A stretch of DNA of 58,910 bases, from positions 1,025-59,934 of the forward strand of contig JAAOMT010000566.1 of the NCBI GenBank assembly GCA_016748015.1. The letters are read 5' to 3'. Source of the stretch: Geosiphon pyriformis. Its lineage: Eukaryota; Glomeromycota; Glomeromycetes; Archaeosporales; Geosiphonaceae. Numbering within the stretch: the first letter of the stretch is position 1; every line of letters begins with the position of its first letter. The notes below the pieces were generated by a model. The model saw only the letters and a list, made by a program, of their open reading frames with translations, had not been told where the DNA came from and did no database searches. Both the position numbers and the translations under genes were made by a program. Of the stretch, positions 1 through 13,078 are shown piece after piece.

Positions 1-190
1 ACCCCTATCCCTAACCCTAACCCTAACCCTAACCCTAACCCTAACCCTAACCCTATCCCTAACCCTAACCCTAACCCTAACCCTAACCCTAACCCTAACC
101 CTAACCCTAACCCTAACCCTAACCCTAACCCTAACCCTATCCCTATCCCTATCCCTATCCCTATCCCTATCCCTATCCCTATCCCTAACT
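1..190. repeat. Telomere repeat array (CCCTAA)n
   Basis: Tandem CCCTAA units run from the first base, with scattered CCCTAT variants that take over from about 138. The C-rich strand reads 5' to 3' into the window, as expected for the left end of a chromosome; the G-strand unit is TTAGGG, the common fungal telomere repeat. The window therefore begins at or very near a real chromosome end. Confidence 0.97.
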
Positions 191-1003
191 TTAACCCTAT
201 AAATATCCCAATAAATATCCCTATCCCTATTTCTATCCTTATCTCTATTTCTATTCCTATCCCTATTCTTATCCCTATTTCTATCTCTATTCCTATCCCT
301 ATTCCTATCCCTATTCCTATTTTTATTCCTATCCCTATCCCTATCCCTATCCCTATCTCTATTCCTATTCCTATCCCTATCCCTATTCCTATCTCTATTC
401 CTATCCCTATTTCTATCCCTATTCCTATCCCTATTTCTATCCCTATTCCTATTTTTATTCCTATCCTTATCCCTATCCCTATCTCTATTCCTATTCCTAT
501 CTCTATCCCTATCTTTATCTCTATTCCTATCCCTATTCCTATCCCTATTCCTATTTTTATTCCTAATCCTAACCCTATTCTATTCCTATCCCTATCCCTA
601 TCTCTATTTTTATTCTTATATTAATCTCTATTTTTATTTTTTTTCTTATTTTTATCTTTATACATATTTTTATCTCTATTCCTATATCTATATCTATCTA
701 TATCTTTATCTTTATCTTTATCTTTATCTTTATTCTTATCTCTATTTTTATCTCTATCTCTATCTCTATCTTTATCTTTATCTTTATTTTTATCTTCATT
801 CTTATTTTTATCTTTATCTTTATCTTTATCTTTATCTTTATTCTTATTTTTATCTCTATCTTTATCTTTATTCTTATCCCTATTTTTATTTTAACTTTAT
901 CTTTATTTCTATTTTTATTTCTATTCTTATTTTTATTTTTATTTTTATCTTTATTTCTATATTTATTCTTAATTTTATCTCTATTTTTATTGTTATTTCT
1001 ATT
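191..1003. repeat. Degenerate telomere-like hexamer tract
   Basis: The 6-base rhythm of the telomere continues but the unit drifts from CCCTAT through TTCTAT, TCCTAT and CTCTAT to CTTTAT and TTTTAT. The change is mostly C to T and grows with distance from the end. It dissolves into ordinary AT-rich DNA around 1000. I see no gene here. It looks like old telomere sequence eroding by transition, not a separate satellite. Confidence 0.85.
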
Positions 1004-2539
1004 TTAAAATTAACAATTACTTTTTTTATAATTTTACAAGTACAATATAATTATTATCTAATATATAAAATCAAAATTAAAAATCTCTTAGCTAAATACA
1101 ATTTACATTTTTTTTATATGTAATTAATTACTTAAATTAATTAAAAATATGTTATGCTAATGCTTAAATCGAAAACTTGTCCAAAAAAAACATTTTTTAA
1201 ATAATTTTAAATAATATAATACTATTAAAAATTAAGTCTATCAATTAACTAACTGTTTTAAAAGCATCTAACTTAATATTATCTTGTTTATATTTCCAAA
1301 GTAATAATAAATTAAAAACTATATTATTATTAACAACAGACAAATTTTTATAAAAACCAAATATGTTAATGTTTTTATAATTATATTTATCTTTTAAGAC
1401 AATTATATCTCACTTTAGTTTACTTACAGCTTTGTTAAAAGTACTTATATGTATTAAAACTTTATTGATTTTAAGATTAAGAATACTGCTTAATACAAAA
1501 TTACCTTAAACAAACTGTTTAAACACAATAACTAATATATTAATAGGCTTAACAATTAAATTAACCAAAGTTGACAACTTAACCAAATCGAATTCCAGAA
1601 ATACCAGCTGAAAAAAAATTAAAAAGTTACTAACAACTACAGAAAAAAATATCAGAAATTACCAAAAGAAAAAATTCAAAAGAATTTGAAAAAACAAATG
1701 TCTTAATATAAAAAATATTATTCATAAATTATAATTTGAATACTTTGAAAGTCTTAATAAGTTTAAAATATTAATATAATTTAAAAATTTAACAAAAAAT
1801 TATAATATAATAAAAAAATTTTATTTATAATATATTACAATAATAATCTTAAAAAAATAATAATTAGTAAAATTATAAATACTAATTTGTAATAGTAGTT
1901 AATACTAATTAATAGTAGCAATAAATACTAAATTAAAATATTAAAAAAAATATATTATAATGTATTTTTTTGTAAAACTACAAATATATATATATAATAA
2001 CTTTAATATTAAGAAAAACAATAAATTATTAATTAATTTATTTAATAATTTTACTTTAATTTTACTTTAATTTTACTTTTAAAATAAACATCTTCTAAAA
2101 TTTTTAATCAAAAAAATATTTTGAAAACTGAATTATTACAACTTAAAATATTAAGAAACTTATTTGTATTATTTATTAGCTAAATTTTTTAAAAAAATAA
2201 TTTCTGATTATAATTATTCATGTTGTTATTAATTAATAAAAGTTTTATTATAAAAATTAAAAAAAACATATTAAATAATTACGAAAATAGTCTTGGAAAA
2301 AATCTCAAACAGTAAATAGATTTTAGTTTATTTTTTAAAAAAGATTATATAAATATATACAACAATTAAAAATTGAAAAATAATTTATATTATGGCATTA
2401 AAAAAAAAAGCTTTTAGTATAAACAAAAATATTATCATACAAATAGAATTGAAAAACTTATAAAAAACTAATTACAATTAAATCAAAATATTAGCAATTA
2501 AAATAACCAAAAAAACAATCTATAATAACATAATAATTT
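1004..2539. other. AT-rich desert, no gene seen
   Basis: Extremely AT-rich sequence with stops in all frames and no RNA gene that I recognise. Its right edge runs into the LINE relic described next, so part of it may be the 3' continuation of that relic, but I could not align it by eye and do not claim it. Confidence 0.6.
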
Positions 2540-5500
2540 TTTTTCATATTAGATAAAGCAAATTTTATACTATTAAAACTAGTACTAAAATTCAACAAAA
2601 CTTAAATACTTAAAGTTTTATTATTATTTAAAAATATTTAGCAGTTCATTAAAAAAACTAACTTATTATCAGGCTTTATTTGTAAAGATTTAACAATTTT
2701 AAACACCAAAATTTTTAACTTATAAAGCTTTAAAAATTTTTTAATAAAAACAATATCAAATTTTTTAAACTATTTTTTAAATATTTTATTAACCAAAAAA
2801 TACATCATTTTTTAAATAATATTTTATATTATATTTAAATTTATAAATCTTTTAAAAGCAACAAATTTCTCAAAATACATTATAATATTAATAAATATAG
2901 TACTTTTAAATTAGTTTTATTTAATATTATCAACATTTTTAAAATTAAATTTTTAATAATTTTTATTGATTTGTTTACAGAAAAAGTTTAATTACATATT
3001 TAGCAAATTATTTAAACTTACAAAAACAAAAACAGTTTAATAATCAATATTAAAGTATTTATATTTATAATTTATTATTATATTAATAAGATTTAAAAAA
3101 CAAATACATAATTAATTGTTTTTTTATATCTCTAAAAATTTTTATGTTAAAGCTTTAATAATTAAGTTTTTAATTAAAATATAAATCTGTTTTAAATCAA
3201 ATCATTTTTTAAAATTAGCACACTTATAAAAATTATTTTTATTAAAATTACTATTTAAGATTATAAAAGAAGATTTATTTATAGTTTTTATAATTAAAAA
3301 TTAATTTTTTCAATTTAAATCAAACATATTACCAAAATAACATCAACATATAATTCTAAAATTAAAATAAAAAGCTTATTTTTAAAAAGTAACTTAACGG
3401 ACAAAAATTAATTAAAAATTTTAGTAACTTTATATATATATTTAATTAATATATTATTTATAATAATTATAATACCAAAATATAAATAATTAAAATTCAA
3501 ACCAGAAATAAAAACTCAAATATTTTTAAATTTGTTATCTATTTATAGATGTATTTTATTTTTTAATTTAGTTTTAATAACAATAGAAATTAAATTATTT
3601 ATTTTTTTATATTAATAAATAATATTTTCTTGTTTAGCAAATTATTTATATTTTTTATATTACATATAACAATTTTTCAAATAAAATTAGTTATTAAAAT
3701 ATTAAAAAAAAATTATTTTAAGTCAAAGTCAGACTATTAAACTTTGTTAACAAATTTATAACTAAATTAAATAAATTTTTTAATTAAGTTTTTAACTTAA
3801 TCATATTTAAAAGTACTAAAAAACTTATTTTTATAATAGTTTTATTATTAATAAATGTATTTGAATCTATTTATATTATTATATTAAGAAACTACTAATA
3901 CAAATATATTTAATTTCTTAATTAATTTACCAATTTGTTTTACAAGACTGATAAAACTGTTTTCAATTTTGTTAAATATAAATCTAAATTACTAATAACT
4001 ATTAAAAAAATTTGACTTATTCAAAAACCAAACTAAAAATAATATCAAAAAACATTTAAAAAAAAGTTTTGCTAACAATAAATGCCCAAAATTTACTACT
4101 AAAAACTACTAAACAAACAATAAAAACAGATTTTTTTTGCATAAATTTAAGCTAATTTAAACTGAAAAAAAGTTTTTTTTTTAGTGTTAATTTATTATTA
4201 ATTAAATTATATTTAAAAAAAATATAACTAAATTTATAATAGACTAAATAGAGAGCTAAAAACAAATAAAACAAATAAAAAGTAATATTTTTTATAACAA
4301 AAACTATAACTAATACTTTAGTTAAATTTTTTTTAAATTAAAATATACAGTTGTATATTTAATATAAATATAGTTAATTAAATTATAATTAATTACACAA
4401 AATTTTTTACCAATTAAACTAATAAAATTTTAAAAATTATAAGTATTTGTTTTTATAAGAAGTATATAAAACAAAGTTTAAAACTTATTTTTAGAATTCT
4501 ATAGTTGTTTATTAATATTAGTTCTGATTAAACAAACTGTATTTTTTTTAATAAAAATAAATTATTTAAATATTAAAAGATTAGTTTAATTTAATTATCT
4601 AATTTAATAATTATTTTTTGTTATAATTTTATTAATTATATTTTAATTAATTTAATAATATCAAAATCAGTAAATATAACTTATATAGTTTTTATAGATA
4701 TTTTTATAAGAATTTTTTTTATAATAATTGCCTAATTTATATGATTATTTATCAGCTTTTTGAGATTAGTGTTTATTATAATATCTTAATTATTTGCTAA
4801 ATTTGCTATAATTAATAATTTTTTTTTAAAAATAAAAAATATCTAAATTATTTTACCAAATTTTAAGAAAGTAAAAGCTTTTTTAAAATTATTTACATCA
4901 AAAAAAAGGTTTTTAATAATCTTTAATTTGTCTTAAAAAACTTTTTATTAACAGTCAACAAATTTATATTTAAAACAAAAAATTTATAAATCAGAATGTT
5001 TATTAGTAAATTTAATAAAAAAATAAAAAAGAGAAAAAATTATTTAAAACATTATTATTGCTGTTATTATTATTATTAAAATTAATTTTATTCAAAAATT
5101 TTCTTAATATTTGTTTTATTACAATTTTTTTTGGCATTTTAAAAGTCATATTAATATTTTTTTAATAAATTTATTACTACTTTTAAGCTAAAAACTTATT
5201 TTTTTAATTAAAATTTTTTTTTTATGTTCATACTTTTTGTTTTAGTGGTGTTTTTAATTTTAAAATTAATTGTTCTTCTAAATAGTAAGTTATTTTTAGA
5301 AATATTAATATTAATAATTATAATAAATTCTTTTAATATTCTATTTTTACATTTTTTTTAACTAATAAGTCCATAGTAACTAAGTCAAAACCAGATTTTT
5401 TTGGTTTTTTTATAGTTAAACTGCTATTTATATTAATAATTTTATATATTTAAACCAAAAAAATTTAAATATATCCAATTAAATAATAAAAAATAAAAGA

Positions 5501-5580
5501 AAACAAAAAATATTTCTTTTAAAAATAATGTAATTTTTTAAGAATTTGGAACATAAAAAAGAAAAAAGTTTTTTAATATA
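2540..5580 (-). mobile_element. LINE copy C: fossil LINE eroded by C/G to T/A change
   Basis: This looks like structureless AT-rich DNA but aligns with the LINEs at 9-30 kb in the same orientation. Three anchors (3101, 3211, 3495) match LINE A at 21212, 21322 and 21606 with the same offset of 18,111, so about 400 bp is collinear without net indels. The stretch 2690-2830 matches LINE A across the point where the gypsy element later inserted. Bases 4688-4750 match LINE B ORF1 at 29591-29655, and 5385-5430 match the LINE B ORF1 start near 30312. Differences are almost all C to T or G to A. No frame survives. The left limit is uncertain. Confidence 0.85.
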
Positions 5581-8500
5581 CAAATTATATACCTTAAAAT
5601 TAGATAAAAAATATTAAAAAAAGCAATACATAGTAATTAGCTAAAATTATATTATAGTAAATCAATATTAATAACACAAATACTTAAAATTAAAACATAA
5701 TTATTATTAATATTACTAAATAAAATTTTATAAAATTTAATATTAATTGATAACTTAGGTATAAATGACTATGAGTTCAGTTAATTCGATATTTTTGACA
5801 TGTGTAACTGTATTTTAAAAAGTATTTGAATGCAATAAGTATATTTTTCACAAAAGACTATTGTATAATCCATAAATAAATTGATTTAAAATCTGTAGTA
5901 TTGTAAAGTAATTAACTTTAATTGCTTAAATTTAACACAGATTTTGATAAAAACATTTCAAATATATGATAACTGTTTTAGTATTGCTTTGTTTAATACT
6001 AGTAAACCCAGTTAATAACTAATTAATATTGTTATAATTGCTAAAATATTGTAAAAATACAGTTTTAAACATGTTAAAATCTTGAAGTTTGTTTACAAAA
6101 CATTAATATCACGAGTCTGTAGTATTTTATAAAAAGTATAGAATAGCTTGAAAAGCTTTAACATTGTTTTATTCATTGACTGTAATGGCTTTTTTTATAT
6201 TATTTAGTTATAATTAGATGTTGTTTTCTTTACCTGTAAATTTTTTAAGTTTGATAATTAGTGTGTATATTATTTGTACAAGTTGTTATTATTTTGATTG
6301 TTAAAAATTGGCAATTGATACTACTAGCAATTAATTAATTAAGATAATTAAAAGTAAGTATTATTAAAAAATAAGAATAAGATTTGGATTGTTTAAGTTT
6401 TGTTAAGTTTAAACAATTGGAATTTAAACTTTCAGGTTATTTGAAAATAAGTTTTGATTATTATTTTCCTAATTACTGTTTTTTTTTCTTTTGAATTGCT
6501 ATTTGTTCAATTACTAATAAATCTGAAATTTGGTTAAAATAGTAGTAATTAAAATCCTAATAAGATTGTTGGTTGTAATTTAAATTCTTCAAAAAAATTG
6601 TCATAAGTTTCTAATAATTTGGTTTTTATTTGGTTATTTTAAAATAATACTCATAATAATAGTGTTTTTACAGTTGATAATAATATAAATCTAGATAGTA
6701 TGTAAATAATATTTCTTAATATATAGTAATAAAATGAATGTAAAAAAAATAACTCTGAATTTTTTCCAATTAGGTGATTGTATTGATTTAGATATATCTG
6801 TTGGTGTTTATATTTTGTTTTTGTTTTTGTTTACAAATATTATTTAAAATTTTTCTAGAGTATACTTTTCAATTTCATAATTAATTTTGGTAATAACTGA
6901 AACAAAAGTAATTTATTATAGAAATTTTTTTTGTTGAATTAGAATCTGTTTATTCTTTTAAAAAATTGAAAGTTAATTCAGCTAAAAAATAGTTGTTGAT
7001 TAATTTTAACTGTTGTTAATATTATTGAAATCAAGATTTAGCAAATTTCAAATGATTTGTTTTTATTACTTCTAATTTTGCCATTTTTTTAAATAGTTGC
7101 TGTTGGTGCTAGTTTTTTGTTAAATTATACTTTATAAGAAGTACTAAATATTACATGTGATTATTTGGAAATATTAAAACAAATAACAAATCTGTAATTT
7201 AGTGTTTAATAACTGTTAATAATAGTAATTCCTGAAGGTTTTAAAGTCTGAAAATTTTGGTTAAGTTTTTTATATAATAGACAAAGATTTAATTAATAGT
7301 TTTTTTCTATAAATTTTTTTTTTCAACAGATAACCAGTTTATTTTGATAGTTGTGCCTTTTTTAATAAGCTATTTTTAAGTTTTTTATTCTTGTTTTATA
7401 GATTTTTTACCAAACTATTTTTAATATTAATTAATTAGTAAACAACAAAAAAAATAAAATAAAATAAATAAATAAAAATAAATAAAAAAATAAGAAATTA
7501 GTATTCTATTAAAGGCCATAATCAAAAACTATTGGTTTAGTGTAGTTAAGTATTAAATTTTATTAATATAAATTATTAATAGTATAAAAATAATTAATAT
7601 TTTTTTAATTAAGCAATAATAACATAAATTGGATATTAGTAGATATTTTTATTAATATAGATATGATTTTATTTTAAGTTATAAAAAATTAATTTTTAAA
7701 AGGAAAGATATTTAATAATTAGTTATTGCTAGTCACTATTTTTGTTAACTATTCTAAATTTTCTGCTTCTAATATTTTTACTATATATATATAATTTATG
7801 TTATATAAAATTTCTTAAAAAAAATCTTGTAATTCTTTTTTTTACTACACTTCTTTTTAATTGGCTATTTTTTTACCAAATATAATTTTTATTTCTATAA
7901 ATAACAGCATAAATAATTTCAATATATTTTTTATAATTACTATTGTTTTTATTTATAAAAAAACACAAATATATTATTAATAAGTTTTAAAACAAGTTAT
8001 AAAACTTTATATATATATCAAACTAATTAATATTATTATAAAAAAAGAATATATATTAATTTGTATTTGCTATATTTAAAAAATATACTTATTAATTATA
8101 AAAAGTATTTTGCAAATAAAATTAACTGAAATAATTTTTATTTCAAATAAACTAATACTATTTAATCTGTATTACTATATGTATTTAATATCAAATAAAA
8201 CATATTAAATTATAAATATTCAGCACTTTTAATTTTAATAAATTATTTATTAATAATTCAAATTCTATATAAACAAAAATTTATTGTTGTTTAAATTAAT
8301 AAAAATATGTATTTTAATAATATTAATTTATTATAAATAAAAAATTAATATATTTAATTAAAAAATTATTTTAAAATTTTCATAAAAAATTTATAAAAAA
8401 TTTAATTATAAATATTATATGTTTTTAAAATATAATTAAAAAAATAAATTACAATAAAATATTAAATATATTCAAATTTATTATAATTATAACATTTTTT

Positions 8501-9164
8501 TTCAAAATATTATACAATAAATCTTAATTTTTATCTTAAAACAGTTTATAAAATGTATTTTCTTGCACAAAAACTATTTAAGAAATTTTTCTATAAATTA
8601 ATTTTATATTATTTAGTATTTAGTAAATACAAATTATATTTTTACAATAATTAATTTTTAAGTTAATATTTTAATAATTATTTTAAATTTATATTTATTG
8701 TTTAAAGAAATATATTAAATATATTAATTTTTAACTTTATATTAACCAAAAAAAATACATTTTTTATAATTAAAAATATTTTAATTAATAAATTTGAGGA
8801 TATTTTTTAAGTGTTTTAAATTATTTTTAACAAATATTGCTTATTAAAAATTATTTAATTAATGAAATTTATTCTAATTAGAAATTGTTTTCTTAAATTT
8901 AAGTATATAAATATAAAGTTTATAAGAAATAATGCTATAATATTTGAATCTGTTTACAATAGTATTTTTTAATTATAAAATACTATAAATTACTTAAAGC
9001 ATAATAAAAAATTAAATATATAATCTAATTTTAATTTTATATAAAAAAAAGTTATTTTTTATTTTAATTAAATTAATATTAATATTATAATATTACTAAT
9101 AGTTTTTTTTGTTTTTTTTGTTGTTTTTTTGTTAATAAACTAATAAATTATTTTTAAATTATTT
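5581..9164. other. AT-rich desert with a T/G-skewed segment and an A-rich tract
   Basis: No gene is supported. From about 5760 to 7440 the plus strand has clearly more G than C, opposite to the minus-strand LINEs nearby, and it ends in an A-rich stretch (about 7441-7497, units such as AAAT). That layout would fit a decayed plus-strand retroelement with its poly(A) tail, but I could not align it to any element in the window. The rest is featureless. Confidence 0.45.
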
Positions 9165-10160
9165 TTTATACTTTTTTTTTTATATATTTTATGAGTGAGA
9201 TCTAAACACTACCTAGTACAATACATCAAATAACTAATTTAAACTAAGCATAAATTATGTATTTTCTATACACAACCAGTCACTCGAACCAATCAAGACT
9301 ACTCTAAGCATTTATATGAACTGAGATTAAATCTTCAACATTTGAGAAAAACAAACAAGACCTACAAAATCCAAAACCAATACCAATAGCCTCAGCAATA
9401 CCTAACAATTTCCTTACACTCATAAAAATCACTACAGACAGCCCAAAAACCAAAACCAAAACCAAATTATCACATGATATTATCTTATTCTTCTCCATAT
9501 GGGCATGATGCTTAATGTAAACCAACCAAATCTCATCTCTAAAAGCAAGACATAAGTTACACACAAATTTTACAACCTTTTGTCCAGTTATTTTGGAACT
9601 ACCAAAGACAGATATAGCTTCTCAAAGCCACTTTTTAAAAACAAAGCCTTTGCAAAGAGCTGTGTGAACTACAACATTTGAAATACAGAAAAACAGTAAT
9701 TGAAAAACATTTAAAGAAGAGACAGATAGACCAGAAAGCACACTCCAAGCAACAGCATGAGCATCCAACAAGTGACAATAAACAGAATCATCAACCATGC
9801 AAGAAAAAATATGAGTAGAAATCTCTACCTTACTACAATATAAATACAGTACACTGGAGTAATATTTGTTATACAGACACTTCTAAACAGCAACTGGCAG
9901 CCAATAGTGTAAAGCTTTTATAAAATATGTGTAAACACCAATCATAGATTTATTAGTAAAGTCAGCAGTCATGTGCAAGTCTAGATGCCACACCAATAAT
10001 GAGCTAAGCCAATTAATATCCGAGTGCAGATTTTTATTTAAAACCCTAAAATCTAAACCAACCTCTCAATGTGCACAATAAATAAACCAAAAAACCTTAC
10101 AAATAAAGTGTCTAGAATTACCAGAGATGATATTATCTTTAGCTAAAATACAACATTCTT

Positions 10161-10660
10161 TTACACAAGAAAAAAGACACCAGAATAAAAAAAAGCCACA
10201 TTAGCAAGTGTATTAGCACGTCTATTATCCACAACACCTGAATGATTTTTTACTTTGTGCCAGCTAACATTCAAATCTTTTTTCTTAATAATGTTTACAA
10301 TATGCCAACACTTGACCCAACAGTGATTCCAAAAATCCAGATGAACTAAATCTAGTTCTAATTTGCATGCATCTAAGGCAGTCTGACTGTCTATAAAGAT
10401 GCTAACTGATTTAAGAAGAAGAACACACTCAAAAGCCAATGTAATAGCCTACAATTCAGCCAAAATAGAAGACATTAGACTAGAAACTCTGACCCTAAAC
10501 CCAAACCTATATTTTCAAAAAAGACTGCAGCACCAGCTCTCATGTCAATGCTCTCCAAGTTTCTTAGAGATCCATTCATATAGACAGAAAAGCTATTAGT
10601 TTCAAGATCTAGTAACCGATTATAAATCACACCAAACTTACTAGATTCTAGAATGTTCAA
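10161..10660 (-). pseudogene. LINE A RNase H domain fragment
   Basis: Two overlapping reading frames together resemble a ribonuclease H domain of a LINE ORF2 protein. Visible pieces are VYMNGS (active-site DGS changed to NGS), then SIFIDSQTALDA with the third acidic site, and the stretch around WHKVKNHSGVVDNRRAN. The intact-looking counterpart in LINE B reads VYMDGS, SDSQSALDA and FHKVKSHSGVSGNKHAD. The NGS change and the frameshift between the pieces show that this copy is dead. RNase H removes RNA from the RNA:DNA hybrid during element copying. Confidence 0.8.
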
Positions 10661-11299
10661 AAGTTCAATAATTCTTACTGGAGAAAAACAAACAGAAAAA
10701 GAAGCTATACCATTGAGAAAGTTAACAAAAAGCTTAAACCAATTAGAAATAGGGCCACATAGGTCCAGTCTTTTTCAATGCTTGAAGATCTTCCAATCAA
10801 AAACTGCTTCATTCTTACTGTGAAGCTGTTCAACAAAAGCAATACCATATTGCTAAAGAGATGAAAGAAACTTAAAATAGTTAGTCTTGCCAAGAACAAA
10901 TGACATAGGAGTTCTATCACAAAAATGGAAAGAGTTGTTTATATGACCACCTAAAAACAAACTGCACTCATGAAAAATACAAATTATGCCTGCCAAAAAA
11001 TTATTTGAAGCACTAACTTTGATACAAGCTGGAGAGACCAAAGAGTAAAGTGGGCTCCAAGACAAAATCTGCAAGTCATAAGACCTGTGCAAAAACAACC
11101 AACCCAAAATTCCAACAGAGTTTGCAAAGCACACAATGGAAGCAATCTTGCTTTCAGTCTGAACTTGCTCAAAAGGTTTTAAATCATACAATGAAGGATG
11201 ACAAAGCACATTATTGGAAAAATTGAGAAGCAGACCAGACTTCAGCTTCAAGCTTTTGCAAATCAAAGGATCCTACTTATTACACACACTGATAGAAAA

Positions 11300-12670
11300 A
11301 AAAACTAAACTGTATTCTGTAGCTGACAATGGGGTAGAAAACTGCTAACACCAGATACAAAAACTGTTTATCAGAAATGGCCTTTCTCAGGACCAGATTG
11401 GTAAAAAATCTGACATCAAAATCAGCCTTAGCCAGGCTGGATTTTAACAAACCTTCAGTTAACAAAAAAATCTCTAGGTAGCAATGAAACTCTCCTCTCT
11501 TGACAATGAATATAGACAAACTATTAATAGACAAATTAGGACATGCAACTCTGCAATTAATGAGAATTGTCACTGTTTTGTTATAATTAATAGAAATGTC
11601 ATTGATCCAGAAAAAATCACTAGCAACTTTGAGAATGTGTTGAGTTGCAGCTTGACTGCTACTAATTCAAATTGTGTCATCAACAAAAGCACCAGCAGTA
11701 AGAAAAAATGTCAATTCAGCTTGAGATTTTAAATGACCAGTTCTGACAACATAATAAAAGTTCAGCCTATATTTACATATGCTTTCTTGTTTCTTGACTT
11801 TACACAAAAAAAGATCATAAAATATGTGCCAAAGAAATAGTAAAAACACCTTTCTTTGATCCAAACCATTGTGTATCTAATATCCACTCTTCAAAACAAA
11901 ATTTGTCATTACCTTATTAACATGATTATTGTAAATGTTACCAAAAAATTTAATGAACTTGTTACATATTTTTATTCTGACCAAATTGTTTTTAAGATGC
12001 TCCCATCTGACAGAGTCATAAGTTTTTCACATGTTTTACAAGACCAGCCAGAGTTTATGGTTTTTTTCCAAAGCATCTTTAATAACTAAACTAATAGCAA
12101 AAATAGAAAATTGTGTTGTCATATCCTTTAGAACCAAGAAATTGTTCCCACATAAAACATCAAAAGTGCTGTATGCCAAAAAAATCTTGTCCAAGAGAAT
12201 CTTGAAAAAGATCTTGCATGCAGTCTCAATTAAAGCAATAGGTTGAGTGTTTGTAAGAACTTCCTCCCACTCATATGGTTTTGAAATCATTGAGACCCAA
12301 GCTTCTTTTTAAGCACCAGGCACTAATTCATAAGACAAACAAAAGTTCAAAAGCACCAAAAACATATCCAAAACTAATTTGTTGCAATGTTTTTATAGCT
12401 TAACACCCCAGAAAAACCAGCAGCTTTGCCATTAAGCAGATTAAAAACCACTTCAAGTAGCTCATTAAAACTAACTAAACACATTATATTTGAAAAAGCA
12501 TTATCAAAAACATACTCCAAAGGCTGATATTGACGAGACCAATTATCAGAGAAATCATCCACCACATTACAATTCTTGGTCCAGCCCTCCATAATAATGT
12601 TAATCTTGGTTTTATCTAGGTCATATTCTAGAATCAAGTCATTTTCAACTACCAGATAGTCCAAAACCAC
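11300..12670 (-). pseudogene. LINE A reverse transcriptase remnant
   Basis: Minus-strand fragments match the reverse transcriptase of LINE B piece by piece. One at 12374-12670 ends in LNGKAAGFSGV, the start of the palm region. One at 12036-12290 contains NTQPIALIETACKIFFKIL. One at 11667-11864 contains the catalytic FVDD box (AGAFVDD), which is intact here although LINE B carries FVDN. Further downstream pieces lie at 10853-11573. Several frameshifts and nonsense codons separate the pieces, so no functional enzyme can be made. Confidence 0.8.
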
Positions 12671-13078
12671 TTTTTAAAAAGGATGCTCTAGCATGTTCTT
12701 GATCATATGACTTTTATTGACTGCAAAATTCTCCATTTGTCTGTCAATAGCTGAACTTATACTCAACTCCTCAGCTCACAAAGATTCAGCAAGCTTAGAA
12801 GCACAATATGATTTTCGTGCACTAAAAAGAGCTAAGCATACATGATTAGAACCTGTGCCAAAGCACACCATATTCTGTATAATCATAGCCTTAATATTGT
12901 CCAAAGAATTCCAGTGTTTCATAAGAAAAGCAAACCTATCAACATTTTTTTTATGAGAAGTCTTAACAATTTTTGAGACCAAAAGCTCTAGCTTATAAAA
13001 CCTAGAAGACTTCTTGTTAAAAATATTATTGAAACTCTTAAACCAGTTCTTTCTGAATATTTTATTAGCTGATAGTAT

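Larger units (their letters stand above)
9165..13078 (-). mobile_element. LINE copy A, 3' part (RT, RNase H, C-terminal domain)
   Basis: Minus-strand non-LTR retrotransposon: the downstream half of LINE A, cut off at 13078 by the gypsy insertion and resumed at 20895. Going downstream it holds the connector after the endonuclease (12776-13078), reverse transcriptase (about 11300-12670), RNase H (about 10161-10660) and the C-terminal region ending at a stop at 9304-9306. The 3' end near 9165-9190 is A-rich on the coding strand after a CTCACT-type motif also found at the end of LINE B. Numerous stops and frameshifts make it inactive. It is more AT-rich than LINE B and less than copy C. Confidence 0.9.

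Noticed and set aside
1004-9164. AT desert as a mitochondrial DNA insertion
   Set aside because: At least 2540-5580 aligns collinearly with the LINEs, which explains the composition by decay; no mitochondrial gene was recognised.
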